Below are positions 8,632-16,770 of a DNA stretch of 64,000 nt, piece after piece. The translations under genes were made by a program, and so were the position numbers. The stretch is from Bacteroidota bacterium (lineage in GTDB: Bacteria > Bacteroidota > Bacteroidia > Chitinophagales > BACL12). The first letter of the stretch is position 1. Each line of letters begins with the position of its first letter. The notes beneath the pieces were generated by a model. That model was not told where the DNA came from and did no database searches. It saw nothing but the letters and a program-made list of their open reading frames with translations. The DNA lies in the NCBI GenBank assembly GCA_016124275.1, contig WGOA01000051.1, positions 1-64,000 of the forward strand, read 5' to 3'.

Positions 8632-9723
8632 ATGAAGGCAACTTTCGTCCTTTCCGTCCTGCTCGGGGTGCTTACAACTGCCGCCAACGCCCAGCTAACC
8701 CTGACCAGCGCCGATTTCCCGGCCACCGGCCAAACCTACCGGATCAGCCTGGCCGATACCCTCCTTGCCATTGACCCCGCACCCACCGGCGAGGACTTTA
8801 CCTGGGACTTTTCCTTTCTGGAGCCGGTTTCGCAAAGCGAAGAAGGTTGGGTAACTCCGTTTGAAACAAATATTCTTTACTTTTTCCTGTTTGGAACCTC
8901 CAACATGGCGCAGGAATTATCCCTGCCTGTAATACCCGGGTTGGAACTGACAGACGCCTTCAATTTTTACCAGCGCAACAGTGGAGCATTTTCGCAGACC
9001 GGGCTGGCCGGCCTGTTTACCGGCATTCCGATCGTGATCGCGTTTGAAGACGCCGACCGCATTGCGGCTTTTCCCCTGACCTACGGCAGCATTGACAGCG
9101 ATGCCTCTGCGTTTGAATTTGAGGTGCCTACCCTTGCCGCTTTGCGCGAGGAACGGCAGCGCGAAAGCCTGGTGGACGGTTGGGGCACCCTGATTACTCC
9201 TTACGGAACTTTTGATGTGTTGCGGCAGATTGCCATCCTGAACATTCGCGATTCGCTGAGCGGTTCACTCGGCGAATTTGTGCTGGAGCGCCAAACCATT
9301 GAATACCGCTGGCTCGGTGCCGGTACCGGCGTGCCCCTGCTGCAAATTGACGTGCAGGTGCTGGGCGAAACGGCGGTCATCAGCCGCATCGCGTACCAGG
9401 ACAGCTTGCGCAGCGTGGAGCCGCCTGTTGGTCTGACCACTCCGCTGTTGAGCAACGCGCAGCTCTTCCCCAATCCGGCGCAGAATCAGGTATGGCTGCA
9501 GGGCACGACCTCCCGACCCACCGAAATGTCACTGCAACTCCTTGATGCGCTTGGGCGCACGGTGCGCACATGGCCCCCACAACAGTTGCCCGCAGGCAAC
9601 TTCTCCCTTCCCCTGAATCTGAACGGATGTTCAGCTGGGCTGTACTGGCTGCATGCCTGGTCAGGGGCTGCACGTTCGGGCGAAGGGATTCCGCACTTCG
9701 TGCAACCGCTTCTGATAGAGTAA
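8632..9723 (+). CDS. Secreted T9SS type A sorting-domain protein of unknown function
   Basis: A 363-residue protein with a Sec signal peptide (VLLGVLTTAANAQ). It ends in a type A T9SS sorting domain: LFPNPAQNQVWLQ begins it, LLDALGRTVRTW is the central strand, and LNLNGCSAGLYWLHAW precedes the C-terminus. The ~270-residue passenger (SADFPATGQTYRISL, TYGSIDSDASAFEF) belongs to a group of Bacteroidota cargo proteins I cannot assign to a function. It should cross the outer membrane by T9SS and be anchored or released. Confidence 0.8.
   Translation: MKATFVLSVLLGVLTTAANAQLTLTSADFPATGQTYRISLADTLLAIDPAPTGEDFTWDFSFLEPVSQSEEGWVTPFETNILYFFLFGTSNMAQELSLPVIPGLELTDAFNFYQRNSGAFSQTGLAGLFTGIPIVIAFEDADRIAAFPLTYGSIDSDASAFEFEVPTLAALREERQRESLVDGWGTLITPYGTFDVLRQIAILNIRDSLSGSLGEFVLERQTIEYRWLGAGTGVPLLQIDVQVLGETAVISRIAYQDSLRSVEPPVGLTTPLLSNAQLFPNPAQNQVWLQGTTSRPTEMSLQLLDALGRTVRTWPPQQLPAGNFSLPLNLNGCSAGLYWLHAWSGAARSGEGIPHFVQPLLIE
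9677..9687 (+). repeat. CGGGCGAAGGG copy (+ strand)
   Basis: 11-mer copy inside the T9SS protein gene near its 3' end, again encoding SGEG; the twelfth base is A instead of C. Confidence 0.65.
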
Positions 9724-9933
9724 GCTCGCCGCTCCGCACTTCGTCAGGTTTTCGTCATCTCCTGCAGGGTGCATAACTGCTGGGAGCGCTGTGCCGTTTT
9801 ATGTACGTCGCAACGATTATTGCCCATTTCCCATTTTCCACGCGCACTTTTTTCCGTTGCGCGTTATGGAAAACAGGTGGGGCACGCATCGTACGCTTAG
9901 GCTTGTCCCTCGTCACCGCCAAAACAGCACACC

Positions 9934-10740
9934 ATGTCGTTCAAAAAATCAAGCGCGAACCAAAAACACGACCAGCAAAAGCGCCGCCATTGGAGCCAGC
10001 TGTTCCATACTTCCAGCAACAGTCCCCGCGCTGCCATAGCACCCGAACAGCTTGACCGATTGTCCAAAGAGCGCTCAAACTCGCACCTGTATTTTCTGGT
10101 GGGCTTAGTGTTCAGTATTCTGGTGGTGCAAAGTGCATTCAGCTGGAAACCTTCAGCAACACCCCATACGCCCCTCCCGCGACCGGACGAAGTCAGCATT
10201 GAACTGGTGGAAATGATGGATCCGGTTAAAGTCATCGAAGAAGAGAAGAGTGCAGCAGAGCCTCAACCCAACACGCCCCCCCTGATCATCGACCTCAGCG
10301 TTATTACGGTAAGCAAAAAACCCTTGCTCGACACCAAACCCGAACCGCCGCCTTCCATTGACCGGGCCCAGGCGTTTCGCCGCGATGATGAAGAAGTTGA
10401 CGACCCGTTTGTCACGGGCAACATTATCACCGACCGCGCGGATGTAAACCCCATGTTTCCCGGGGGTCAGGAAGCGTTCGATGCCTTTCTGAAAAAACAC
10501 ATCCGCTATTCATCCGCAGCATTGTCCTACGGAATCGAAGGCGCCGTGGAGGTCAGTTTCGTCGTGGACACGGCCGGCAACCTGTCTGATTTCAAGGTTT
10601 TGAAAGGCATGCCTTATGGCATGGACAAAGAAGTGTTGCGGGTTATGGCCCAAAGCCCGCGCTGGATTCCCGGCAGCATCAAAGGTCACGCCGTTGCCGT
10701 GCGCTACAAAAAGAGCGTGCGGTTTGAGATCAAGAATTGA
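9934..10740 (+). CDS. tonB: Energy transducer TonB
   Basis: A 268-residue TonB protein. A basic cytoplasmic N-terminus of ~45 residues precedes a single membrane segment (YFLVGLVFSILVVQSAFSW, ~50-70), a Pro/Glu-rich periplasmic linker, and a C-terminal TonB domain (~175-268) with PMFPGGQEAFDAFL, IEGAVEVSFVVDTAG and the closing MAQSPRWIPGSIKGHAV. TonB couples the proton motive force via ExbB/ExbD to outer-membrane receptors such as the one at 21-23 kb. No exbBD lies nearby. The long N-terminal cytoplasmic extension is unusual but seen in Bacteroidota homologues. The 210 bp upstream hold no supported gene. Confidence 0.88.
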   Translation: MSFKKSSANQKHDQQKRRHWSQLFHTSSNSPRAAIAPEQLDRLSKERSNSHLYFLVGLVFSILVVQSAFSWKPSATPHTPLPRPDEVSIELVEMMDPVKVIEEEKSAAEPQPNTPPLIIDLSVITVSKKPLLDTKPEPPPSIDRAQAFRRDDEEVDDPFVTGNIITDRADVNPMFPGGQEAFDAFLKKHIRYSSAALSYGIEGAVEVSFVVDTAGNLSDFKVLKGMPYGMDKEVLRVMAQSPRWIPGSIKGHAVAVRYKKSVRFEIKN

Positions 10741-10741
10741 G

Positions 10742-10767
10742 GCGTAACGCAGTATATGGGGTTTTTA
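10742..10767 (-). repeat. Dispersed ~26-bp element, copy 1 (minus orientation)
   Basis: On the minus strand it reads TAAAAACCCCATATA followed by CTGCGTTACGC. It begins one base after the tonB stop, in the gap between the convergent tonB and binding-protein genes. Near-identical copies lie at 23509 and 52697. Confidence 0.6.
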
Positions 10768-10777
10768 GAGGTACCCT

Positions 10778-12559
10778 CTACTTATATCCGGCCTGTTGCA
10801 GCAAATACCGCGCTCGGTCAGGGTCAAACGTGAAGCCCTTGACCTCCTTGTGCGGGTACTGCGGGTATGAGGGAGGAACGATGCCGTAGTAGGCCGGAGC
10901 CGCATTTCCCTTGAGCACAAAGTCGCAAATTTTGTCGCGGTCAATGGCGTAGTTGAAGGCCTGGCGCACCAGCGGATTGCTGAAAATGCCATCGGGGTCC
11001 GGGTGCAGAAAGCCGTAGTACTCCACCATCATGTTCTGCACATACTGGAGCTGATACTTGCTGTACTCCGGCGTAAACTTGCGCTCCGTGCCGCTCCGGT
11101 CCACGATTTGGTCGTACATGTCCAGAGGCAAGCGAAACTTCAGATCGAATTCCCCTTTCTGGAAGGACAACATCTCGGACTTCTCCTCGGAGATAAAGCG
11201 CACATTGATGCCGTCCAGGTAAGGCAGTTGGTTGCCGTGCGCATCGCGGCCCCAATAGTTATCGTTGCGCACCATGACCACGTTGTCGTTGTCTTTGACT
11301 TTGCGCATCAGAAAAGGACCGGTGCCCACTGCCTTGGCGCGCATTTCGGTGCCGTACTTTTCATAGGCTTCCTGCGGCCATACCGCACAAAAAGGCATGC
11401 TGAGCATGCTTAAAAAAGCGGCGAAAGGATCGTTCAATTCAATTTGAAACGTGTAGTCATCCAGTGCGCGGACGCCCGCAATGGCCGGGGCATCGGGGTT
11501 CTTAGCGCCGTTGGCATCGTAATAGGCCCGCGCCCCTTTGATGCGATCCACGAAGAAGCTGAAGCCTTTGTTGGCGCCATCCGGCGTGCAGAGCTGGTTG
11601 AAACAATAGACGAAATCCTGCGCGGTGACGCCGCGGCCCTTTCCCCCTGCAAAAGAAGGGTCATCGTGAAAACGGACATCCCGGCGAAGCTTAAACGTAT
11701 AGACGCGGGCGTCATCCGAAATTTGCCAGCTTTCGGCTATGCAGGGCTCAACTGCCAGTGTCGTGTGGTCCAAGGTGATTAACCCTTCGTACACCTGGTT
11801 GACGATGCGGTGGCCTACCACTTCGCTGACATTGAGCGGGAACATGGAGCGCAGGTACTGGGTTTCGTTGTAGCGGAACACGCCGCCGCGCTTCACTCCG
11901 CCTGGCAATGGCTTGATGTCGGCATTGTAGGGGTTGTCGGGGTGGTTGTCCATCCAGACTTCGGTGAACAGGCGGTACTCCATCGGGTTCTGCGGGCAGT
12001 TGCGCACATAGGGCTGGAGCAAACGGTGGTCAATGTTGTAGTACAGGGGAAGCATGGCTGCGTCCTGCACCAGCAGCTGATCCGCCTGACGGTAGAGGTC
12101 CATGCGGGCGGTTTCATCCACGGTGCGCAGCGCGCGGACAAACAGCGTATCAAAGGCGGCACTCTGGTAGCGCACCGAATTGATGTACGAATTGGTGCTG
12201 AGTTCAGGCGGCACGTGCGCGCCGTACATCAGGTTCAAAAAGTTCTCCGGGTCGGGATAGTCGGCCACCCAACCGGCGCGCCAAAAACGGGCCTTTCCCG
12301 ATTCCAGGTTTTCGTAGTGCTGTGCAAACTCCACCTGCTGAATCTGCACGGTGATGCCCAAATTTTCCTGCAACATTTTCTGCACCGCTTCCGCTACCTG
12401 AGCGTTGCGGCCGCCGCCTGCGTTAATCTGCAAAGTCACCACGGGAAAATCCTTGGCCTGGCCGGAGTCCGAGCCGGAATCAGCACCGGAGCCGCAGGAA
12501 GGGGCCAGAAAACCGAGGGCCGCAAACACTGCGGCCATAACATAATTTTTAATGTGCAT
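10778..12559 (-). CDS. Circularly permuted SBP_bac_5 (oligopeptide-type) substrate-binding lipoprotein
   Basis: A 593-residue lipoprotein (lipobox LAPSC, Cys at 22). In ordinary family members the order is signal peptide, N-terminal lobe, AESW/GTGPF region, RQAFNYAID, AGY, then the C-terminal lobe with DYPDPENFL and the final helices. Here the C-terminal lobe comes first: DFPVVTLQINAGGG at ~37, DYPDPENFL at ~100-108, YRQADQLLVQDAAMLPLYY at ~156-174, VWMDN at ~201. A ~17-residue linker leads to the usual N-terminus (KRGGVFRYNE at ~223), AESW at ~275, GTGPF at ~412 and RQAFNYAIDR at ~532. The protein stops right after LLQQAGYK. All parts seem present once, so this is a permutation, not a truncation. 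No permease or ATPase genes adjoin it. Confidence 0.85.
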   Translation of the reverse strand: MHIKNYVMAAVFAALGFLAPSCGSGADSGSDSGQAKDFPVVTLQINAGGGRNAQVAEAVQKMLQENLGITVQIQQVEFAQHYENLESGKARFWRAGWVADYPDPENFLNLMYGAHVPPELSTNSYINSVRYQSAAFDTLFVRALRTVDETARMDLYRQADQLLVQDAAMLPLYYNIDHRLLQPYVRNCPQNPMEYRLFTEVWMDNHPDNPYNADIKPLPGGVKRGGVFRYNETQYLRSMFPLNVSEVVGHRIVNQVYEGLITLDHTTLAVEPCIAESWQISDDARVYTFKLRRDVRFHDDPSFAGGKGRGVTAQDFVYCFNQLCTPDGANKGFSFFVDRIKGARAYYDANGAKNPDAPAIAGVRALDDYTFQIELNDPFAAFLSMLSMPFCAVWPQEAYEKYGTEMRAKAVGTGPFLMRKVKDNDNVVMVRNDNYWGRDAHGNQLPYLDGINVRFISEEKSEMLSFQKGEFDLKFRLPLDMYDQIVDRSGTERKFTPEYSKYQLQYVQNMMVEYYGFLHPDPDGIFSNPLVRQAFNYAIDRDKICDFVLKGNAAPAYYGIVPPSYPQYPHKEVKGFTFDPDRARYLLQQAGYK

Positions 12560-12601
12560 AACTAATAAAATGTTGTGTTACAGAAATTAAATGCTTGTTC
12601 T

Positions 12602-13378
12602 TTACCAACCCGGCAGATCCAAATCTACGGTAATGGGGCAATGATCGCTGTGATGTGCATCTGGCAAAATAGCCGCACTTTTCATGCTTGCAGCCAACGG
12701 CTGCGACACCGCGTGGTAATCAATGCGCCATCCTTTGTTGTTATTGCGGGCATTGGCCCGAAAGCTCCACCAGGTGTATTGGTGCGGTAATTCCGGGTGA
12801 AAATGCCGGAAACTGTCCACCATGCCCGTGGCAAAATACTGCTCCATCCACTCCCGTTCTTCGGGTAAAAATCCCGAAGAATTCTTGTTGCTCACCGGAT
12901 CGTGGATGTCAATGACGCGGTGGCAAATGTTGTAGTCGCCGCAGATGACCACCTTGGGCCGGGTTGCGCGCAAAGCCTTTTGGTAGGCCATGAAGTCTTC
13001 CAGAAACTGCATTTTCACCACCTGCCTGTGGTCGCCGGATGAGCCGGAGGGCAGGTAAGCAGACACCACGGTCAGCTCGCCAAAATCGGCGCGGATTACC
13101 CGTCCTTCTGCGTCGTGAGCCGGCACCCCCATTCCCTCGATAACCTGATCAGGCTTGCGGCGGCTCAGAACAGCTACCCCGGAATACCCCTTTTTCTGCG
13201 CCGGATGCCAAAAGCAGGCGTAACCCATCTGCTCAAAAAGGCTGGTATCAAACTGCTCCGGATTGGCCTTGATTTCCTGAAAACAGACTACGTCCGCGTT
13301 GGCAGTAGCCAGGAAATCGAGCAACCCGCGGTTCATGGCGGCGCGAATACCGTTTACATTGTAGCAGAGAATGCGCAT
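12602..13378 (-). CDS. xth: Exodeoxyribonuclease III
   Basis: A ~258-residue EEP-fold AP endonuclease/3'-5' exonuclease of base excision repair. The family hallmarks are complete: LCYNVNGIRA at the start (metal-site Asn), CFQEIKAN (catalytic Glu), GDYNICHRVIDIH (Asp/Asn), WRIDYHAVS, and HHSDHCPI near the end (general-base His). I start it at the ATG at 13378 (MRILCYN), where the family begins. The same frame is open upstream through a 15-bp tandem repeat to an ATG at 13471, which would add a 31-residue KATISK-repeat tail. The binding-protein gene follows it 42 bases downstream. Confidence 0.93.
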   Translation of the reverse strand: MRILCYNVNGIRAAMNRGLLDFLATANADVVCFQEIKANPEQFDTSLFEQMGYACFWHPAQKKGYSGVAVLSRRKPDQVIEGMGVPAHDAEGRVIRADFGELTVVSAYLPSGSSGDHRQVVKMQFLEDFMAYQKALRATRPKVVICGDYNICHRVIDIHDPVSNKNSSGFLPEEREWMEQYFATGMVDSFRHFHPELPHQYTWWSFRANARNNNKGWRIDYHAVSQPLAASMKSAAILPDAHHSDHCPITVDLDLPGW

Positions 13379-13390
13379 GCTTTGTTTCTC

Positions 13391-13465
13391 CTTACTGATG
13401 GTGGCCTTACTGATGGTGGCCTTGCTGATGGAGGCCTTGCTGATGGTAGCCTTGCCGAAGGAGGC
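13391..13465 (-). repeat. Tandem repeat, five 15-bp units
   Basis: Five units of CTTACTGATGGTGGC and variants. The first two are identical and the later three diverge, ending CTTGCCGAAGGAGGC. Because the unit is 15 bp it keeps the xth frame open and could encode an (ATISK)n N-terminal extension of exonuclease III. Confidence 0.85.
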
Positions 13466-13483
13466 TGGCATTACCCCAAACGC

Positions 13484-14299
13484 TCACTCATTGTCCAGGA
13501 CGCGCACCTTCATTTTGACATCCTTAGCAGGGCGGTCGCCTGCTCCGGTTTGCACTGCTGCAATTTTGTCAATCACGTCCAGCCCGTCAATGACCTCACC
13601 AAAAACGGTGTAGCCGCCGTCCAGTTGGGGCGTGCCGCCAACGGAAAAGTAGGTTTCCTTCTGCGCTCCGGTATAGCCGTTTTGCGCTTCCATTGGGCCC
13701 AGGCTTTGTGGCGTGTGGAGCGTTCCCTGCACAATGTAAAACTGCGAGCCGGAAGAGGCCCGCTCGGGATTGATCTGATCGCCCATGCGAGCCGCCGCCA
13801 GCGCACCTTTTTTATGCACATACTCCGGACGGATTTCGGCGGGAATCTTGTACTCCGGGCCACCCTGGCCCAGTTGAACAGACGGCGCAGCTCCGCGCGA
13901 ATCCGGGTCACCGCCCTGAATCATGAAACCGGCAATGACGCGGTGAAACAACAAATCATCGTAGTACCCTTTACTGGCCAGCTTAATGAAATTTTCGCGG
14001 TGTTTGGGCGTGCCGTTGTAGAGCTTGGCGGTCATGGTGCCATAGTCCGTGGTAATTTCCACCAGCGTTTCCGGGCCTTCGGGTATCGGGGGAAGGGCCG
14101 GTTTGGGTACCTCTGCCGTAGCGCCGCTGCCATAGAGGCCGCTCGTTCCCGTACCCGATTCCCCCGAGTCTGCGGCGGAATCCGCGCCGCTGCCGCAACC
14201 GGCAAGGCCCGTCATCAGCAGCCCGGCAACCAGCAGGCACAGTCTGGAATGGGTGGTCAGGCCCCGAAGGCCGCGAAGGGTAGGAACGTTTGCAAACAT
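13484..14299 (-). CDS. Cyclophilin-type peptidyl-prolyl isomerase lipoprotein
   Basis: A 271-residue protein with a lipoprotein signal (GLLMTGLAGC) and a low-complexity linker starting CGSGADSAADSG, then a cyclophilin domain (~85-270). Catalytic-pocket motifs are present: FHRVIAGFMIQGGD (Arg and Gln), SGSQFYIVQG, and VFGEVIDGLDVIDKIA. Compared with minimal cyclophilins it has an insertion between the last two motifs (LHTPQSLGPMEAQNGYTG), shared with the paralogue at 17.2-18.0 kb. It should assist folding in the periplasm or at the outer membrane. A TAAATTTG box about 100 bases upstream may be its promoter. Confidence 0.9.
   Translation of the reverse strand: MFANVPTLRGLRGLTTHSRLCLLVAGLLMTGLAGCGSGADSAADSGESGTGTSGLYGSGATAEVPKPALPPIPEGPETLVEITTDYGTMTAKLYNGTPKHRENFIKLASKGYYDDLLFHRVIAGFMIQGGDPDSRGAAPSVQLGQGGPEYKIPAEIRPEYVHKKGALAAARMGDQINPERASSGSQFYIVQGTLHTPQSLGPMEAQNGYTGAQKETYFSVGGTPQLDGGYTVFGEVIDGLDVIDKIAAVQTGAGDRPAKDVKMKVRVLDNE
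14087..14098 (+). repeat. CGGGGGAAGGGC copy (+ strand variant)
   Basis: One-mismatch variant of the polar motif, on the + strand, inside the minus-strand cyclophilin gene (linker region PPIPEG). Confidence 0.5.
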
Positions 14300-14397
14300 G
14301 GTGTGGTGAGTTTGGCTATGGATTGAGGCTTAAGAAGAAGCTTAACGATAGCAGGCCAACAGGCGCGCCACAAAGCTTCCCGAAGCGGAGCGGAGCA

Positions 14398-14405
14398 CAA
14401 ATTTA
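14398..14405 (-). promoter_or_regulatory. Candidate -7 box TAAATTTG
   Basis: Exact match to TAnnTTTG on the minus strand, in the gap between the flavin monooxygenase stop and the cyclophilin start, about 100 bases before that start. No -33 box was recognised. Confidence 0.4.
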
Positions 14406-14428
14406 GGCGAAGCGCGGCAACTGGCGGC

Positions 14429-15898
14429 TTATCGGTAAACCAAATACGCATCGCGGACCGAACCGTAGCGAAGCGCCAGTGTATCGCGCAGGTAATTCTG
14501 GTACACTTTCCAGGGCTTGCGGCTACCCTGGCGCGGCAAGACATCCAATGCGCGCTTGATGTACCCGGCATCAAAGTCCAGCAAGGGTTCAGAACCAAAC
14601 TGCGCCTGGTCGTACTGCGGCGTGCAAACCCGGTAGCCTTTGCGGTCCATGTGGTTGAGCAGCCGCGCCACAAACAGGCAGTTCAGGTCGCATTTTAAGG
14701 TCCAGGAAGCATTGGTATAGCCGATGGCCACCGCAAAATTGGGCACACCGCCAAACAGCACGCCTTTGTAACAGTGCATGTTGCCGGAGTCCAGAAGCTC
14801 GCCATTGACGCGAACCGCCATTCCCCCGAGCAACTGGATCTTGAGCCCGGTAGCCGTCACGATCAGGTCGGCCTCCAACTCCTGCCCGGAGCTCAGCTGA
14901 ATTCCGCGTTCCGTAAATGTTCGTATGGTATCGGTGACCACCTGGGCCTTGCCGCTTTTAAGCGCGTGGAACAAATCACCGTCGGGAACCAGGCAGAGGC
15001 GCTGATCCCAGGGGTCGTAGGCCGGGTCGAAGTGCCGCTGTTCGTAGCTCGACCCCAGTTCTTTTTGAATGCCCTTTTGGATGAAGCGGCGAATGGTTTG
15101 CGGCCAGCGCTTGGAGACTTTGTAGAACGCCAGGTTCAACAGGATGTTCTTCCAGCGAACCAGGTTGTGCGCCGTCTGGTCTGGCAATACCTGCTTGAGA
15201 AAATTGGCCACCCGGTCTTCGCTGGGCAGGGTCATGATGTAGGTGGGCGAACGCTGCAACATGGTAACCTGCTGTGCCTTTTTGGCTAGCTCTGGCACCA
15301 GGGTTACCGCCGTTGCACCGCTGCCAATGACCACCACTTTCTTGCCTTCGTAGGCCACATCGTCGGTCCAGTGTTGCGGGTGCAGCATGCGCCCGGCAAA
15401 GGTTTCGCTGCCGGGAAACACCGGTTGATACGCTTCCTGGTAGTGGTAATAGCCGCTGCACATAAACAGAAAACCCGCGCTGATGCGGCGCTCCGGCATG
15501 TCGCCCTGGGCGGCCAGGGTCAGGGTCCAGCGGGCGTCTGCATCGCTCCACGCCGCTTCCGCTACCCGGGTATTGTAGTGAATATGCTGGTCCAGCCCAA
15601 ACTTGCTGGCCGTGTCTTTGATGTAGCACAAAATGGAAGGACCGTCGGCAATGGTTTTGGGGTTCGGCCAGGGGTTGAACGAAAACCCTAGCGTGTACAT
15701 GTCCGAATCCGAGCGAATGCCGGGGTAGCGAAACAAGTCCCAGGTGCCGCCCATGGCTGCGCGTCCTTCCAAAACGGCGAAGGTCTTGCCCGGGCATTTG
15801 TCCTGGATGTGGTATGCCGCAGCAATGCCCGACAAGCCCGCCCCCACGATCACGACATCCAGGTGATCGGGCAGTTTCTGATGTTCCATGTTCTTCAT
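14429..15898 (-). CDS. Flavin-containing monooxygenase (Baeyer-Villiger type, EthA-like)
   Basis: A 489-residue class B flavoprotein monooxygenase. The FAD Rossmann motif GAGLSG lies at ~18-23 with MGGTWDLFRYPG just after it; the NADPH motif GSGATA is at ~190. The Baeyer-Villiger fingerprint FxGxxxHxxxW is met by FAGRMLHPQHW. Family members insert oxygen into ketones or oxidise S and N centres using NADPH and O2; the substrate cannot be told. ATG at 15898 overlaps the stop of the SDR gene by 4 bases, so the reductase and monooxygenase are probably co-expressed and may act in sequence on an alcohol/ketone. Confidence 0.88.
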   Translation of the reverse strand: MKNMEHQKLPDHLDVVIVGAGLSGIAAAYHIQDKCPGKTFAVLEGRAAMGGTWDLFRYPGIRSDSDMYTLGFSFNPWPNPKTIADGPSILCYIKDTASKFGLDQHIHYNTRVAEAAWSDADARWTLTLAAQGDMPERRISAGFLFMCSGYYHYQEAYQPVFPGSETFAGRMLHPQHWTDDVAYEGKKVVVIGSGATAVTLVPELAKKAQQVTMLQRSPTYIMTLPSEDRVANFLKQVLPDQTAHNLVRWKNILLNLAFYKVSKRWPQTIRRFIQKGIQKELGSSYEQRHFDPAYDPWDQRLCLVPDGDLFHALKSGKAQVVTDTIRTFTERGIQLSSGQELEADLIVTATGLKIQLLGGMAVRVNGELLDSGNMHCYKGVLFGGVPNFAVAIGYTNASWTLKCDLNCLFVARLLNHMDRKGYRVCTPQYDQAQFGSEPLLDFDAGYIKRALDVLPRQGSRKPWKVYQNYLRDTLALRYGSVRDAYLVYR

Positions 15899-16722
15899 TC
15901 CTTCCAGCCAGCGGCCACTTCGCGTCGCGTCTTGTCCAGGATCTTGTTGACGAGCCTTGTGCCAAAAACAGGGGCCAGCCGAACCACAAAATCAAGCCGA
16001 TGGGCGTCAGCCCCGATCAAAATGCGCGCTTTCTTGTTGCGGATGCCCCTGATGATGACATCGGCGGCGTACTCCGGACTCAGCTTGAGGAAGCGCTTGT
16101 GGAACAAGTCAAACTTGGGCTGGTAGTCAATAGCGTTGCGCGTGATGTTGGTGTTAATTCCCCCGGGATGAACGCTGTGTACCCGCAGGCTGCTGTCGCG
16201 AAATTCCTGTATGAGGCACTGGTTCAACCCGTTGACCGCAAACTTGGAGGCGCAGTAGGCGGTTCCCTCGGCAATTCCAGCCAACCCGTACACGCTGGAA
16301 ACATTGACCAGCGCGGCTTCCGGCTGCTTGAGCAAGTGGGGCACAAAAGCCCGGCTGCCATACAAAACGCCGTAGAAATTGACCTGCATGATTCGCTCAA
16401 AATGCTCCAGGTCAAACTCCGCAAAGGGGTAATTGCCCAAACCCAAGCCGGCGTTGTTGACCACCACGTCCACTTGTCCGAAGTGGCCAAACACCTGGTC
16501 TGCGAAGGCAAAGACGGCATCTTTATCGGACACGTCAAACGCAGACGAAAGCATGGAAACGCCGTTTTGCTGCAAGCGGGTGGCTGTCTCGGCCAAAGCC
16601 TGCGTGTCCCGATCGTTGATCGCCAGCCGTGCACCTTCCTTGCCTAAGGCAAACGCAAGCGCCTGCCCAATGCCTGAACCAGCACCCGTAACAACTACCA
16701 CTTTAGACTGGAAGTTTTTCAT
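15895..16722 (-). CDS. Short-chain dehydrogenase/reductase (SDR)
   Basis: A 275-residue classical SDR: NAD(P)-binding TGAGSGIGQ at ~12-20, NNAG at ~90, catalytic Ser in VNVSSVYG and YCASK (Tyr and Lys) at ~155. The C-terminal ~60 residues (RILIGADAHRLDFVVRLAPV) resemble acyl-chain or steroid-type SDRs commonly paired with EthA-like monooxygenases. It overlaps the monooxygenase start by 4 bases, consistent with oxidation of a secondary alcohol to the ketone used by the monooxygenase. That pathway link is inference. Confidence 0.88.
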   Translation of the reverse strand: MKNFQSKVVVVTGAGSGIGQALAFALGKEGARLAINDRDTQALAETATRLQQNGVSMLSSAFDVSDKDAVFAFADQVFGHFGQVDVVVNNAGLGLGNYPFAEFDLEHFERIMQVNFYGVLYGSRAFVPHLLKQPEAALVNVSSVYGLAGIAEGTAYCASKFAVNGLNQCLIQEFRDSSLRVHSVHPGGINTNITRNAIDYQPKFDLFHKRFLKLSPEYAADVIIRGIRNKKARILIGADAHRLDFVVRLAPVFGTRLVNKILDKTRREVAAGWKE

Positions 16723-16770
16723 AGGGATGCTTTGAAGGAGAAAAACAACGACTCCCGCCTTGCAGGGACC

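Noticed and set aside
10778-12559. Explaining the binding protein as two genes or a truncated tandem pair
   Set aside because: The frame is continuous, there is one signal peptide, and no second copy of any conserved block is present before or after; bases downstream of the stop do not continue the family.
13391-13465. CRISPR-like array
   Set aside because: Units are 15 bp, directly adjacent and lack spacers; the 18-bp array at 21370 is likewise a coding minisatellite.
13115-14326. 403-aa + strand ORF opposite xth and cyclophilin
   Set aside because: Antisense to two well-supported genes; its translation is His/Arg-rich shadow sequence and it runs through the 15-bp tandem repeat.
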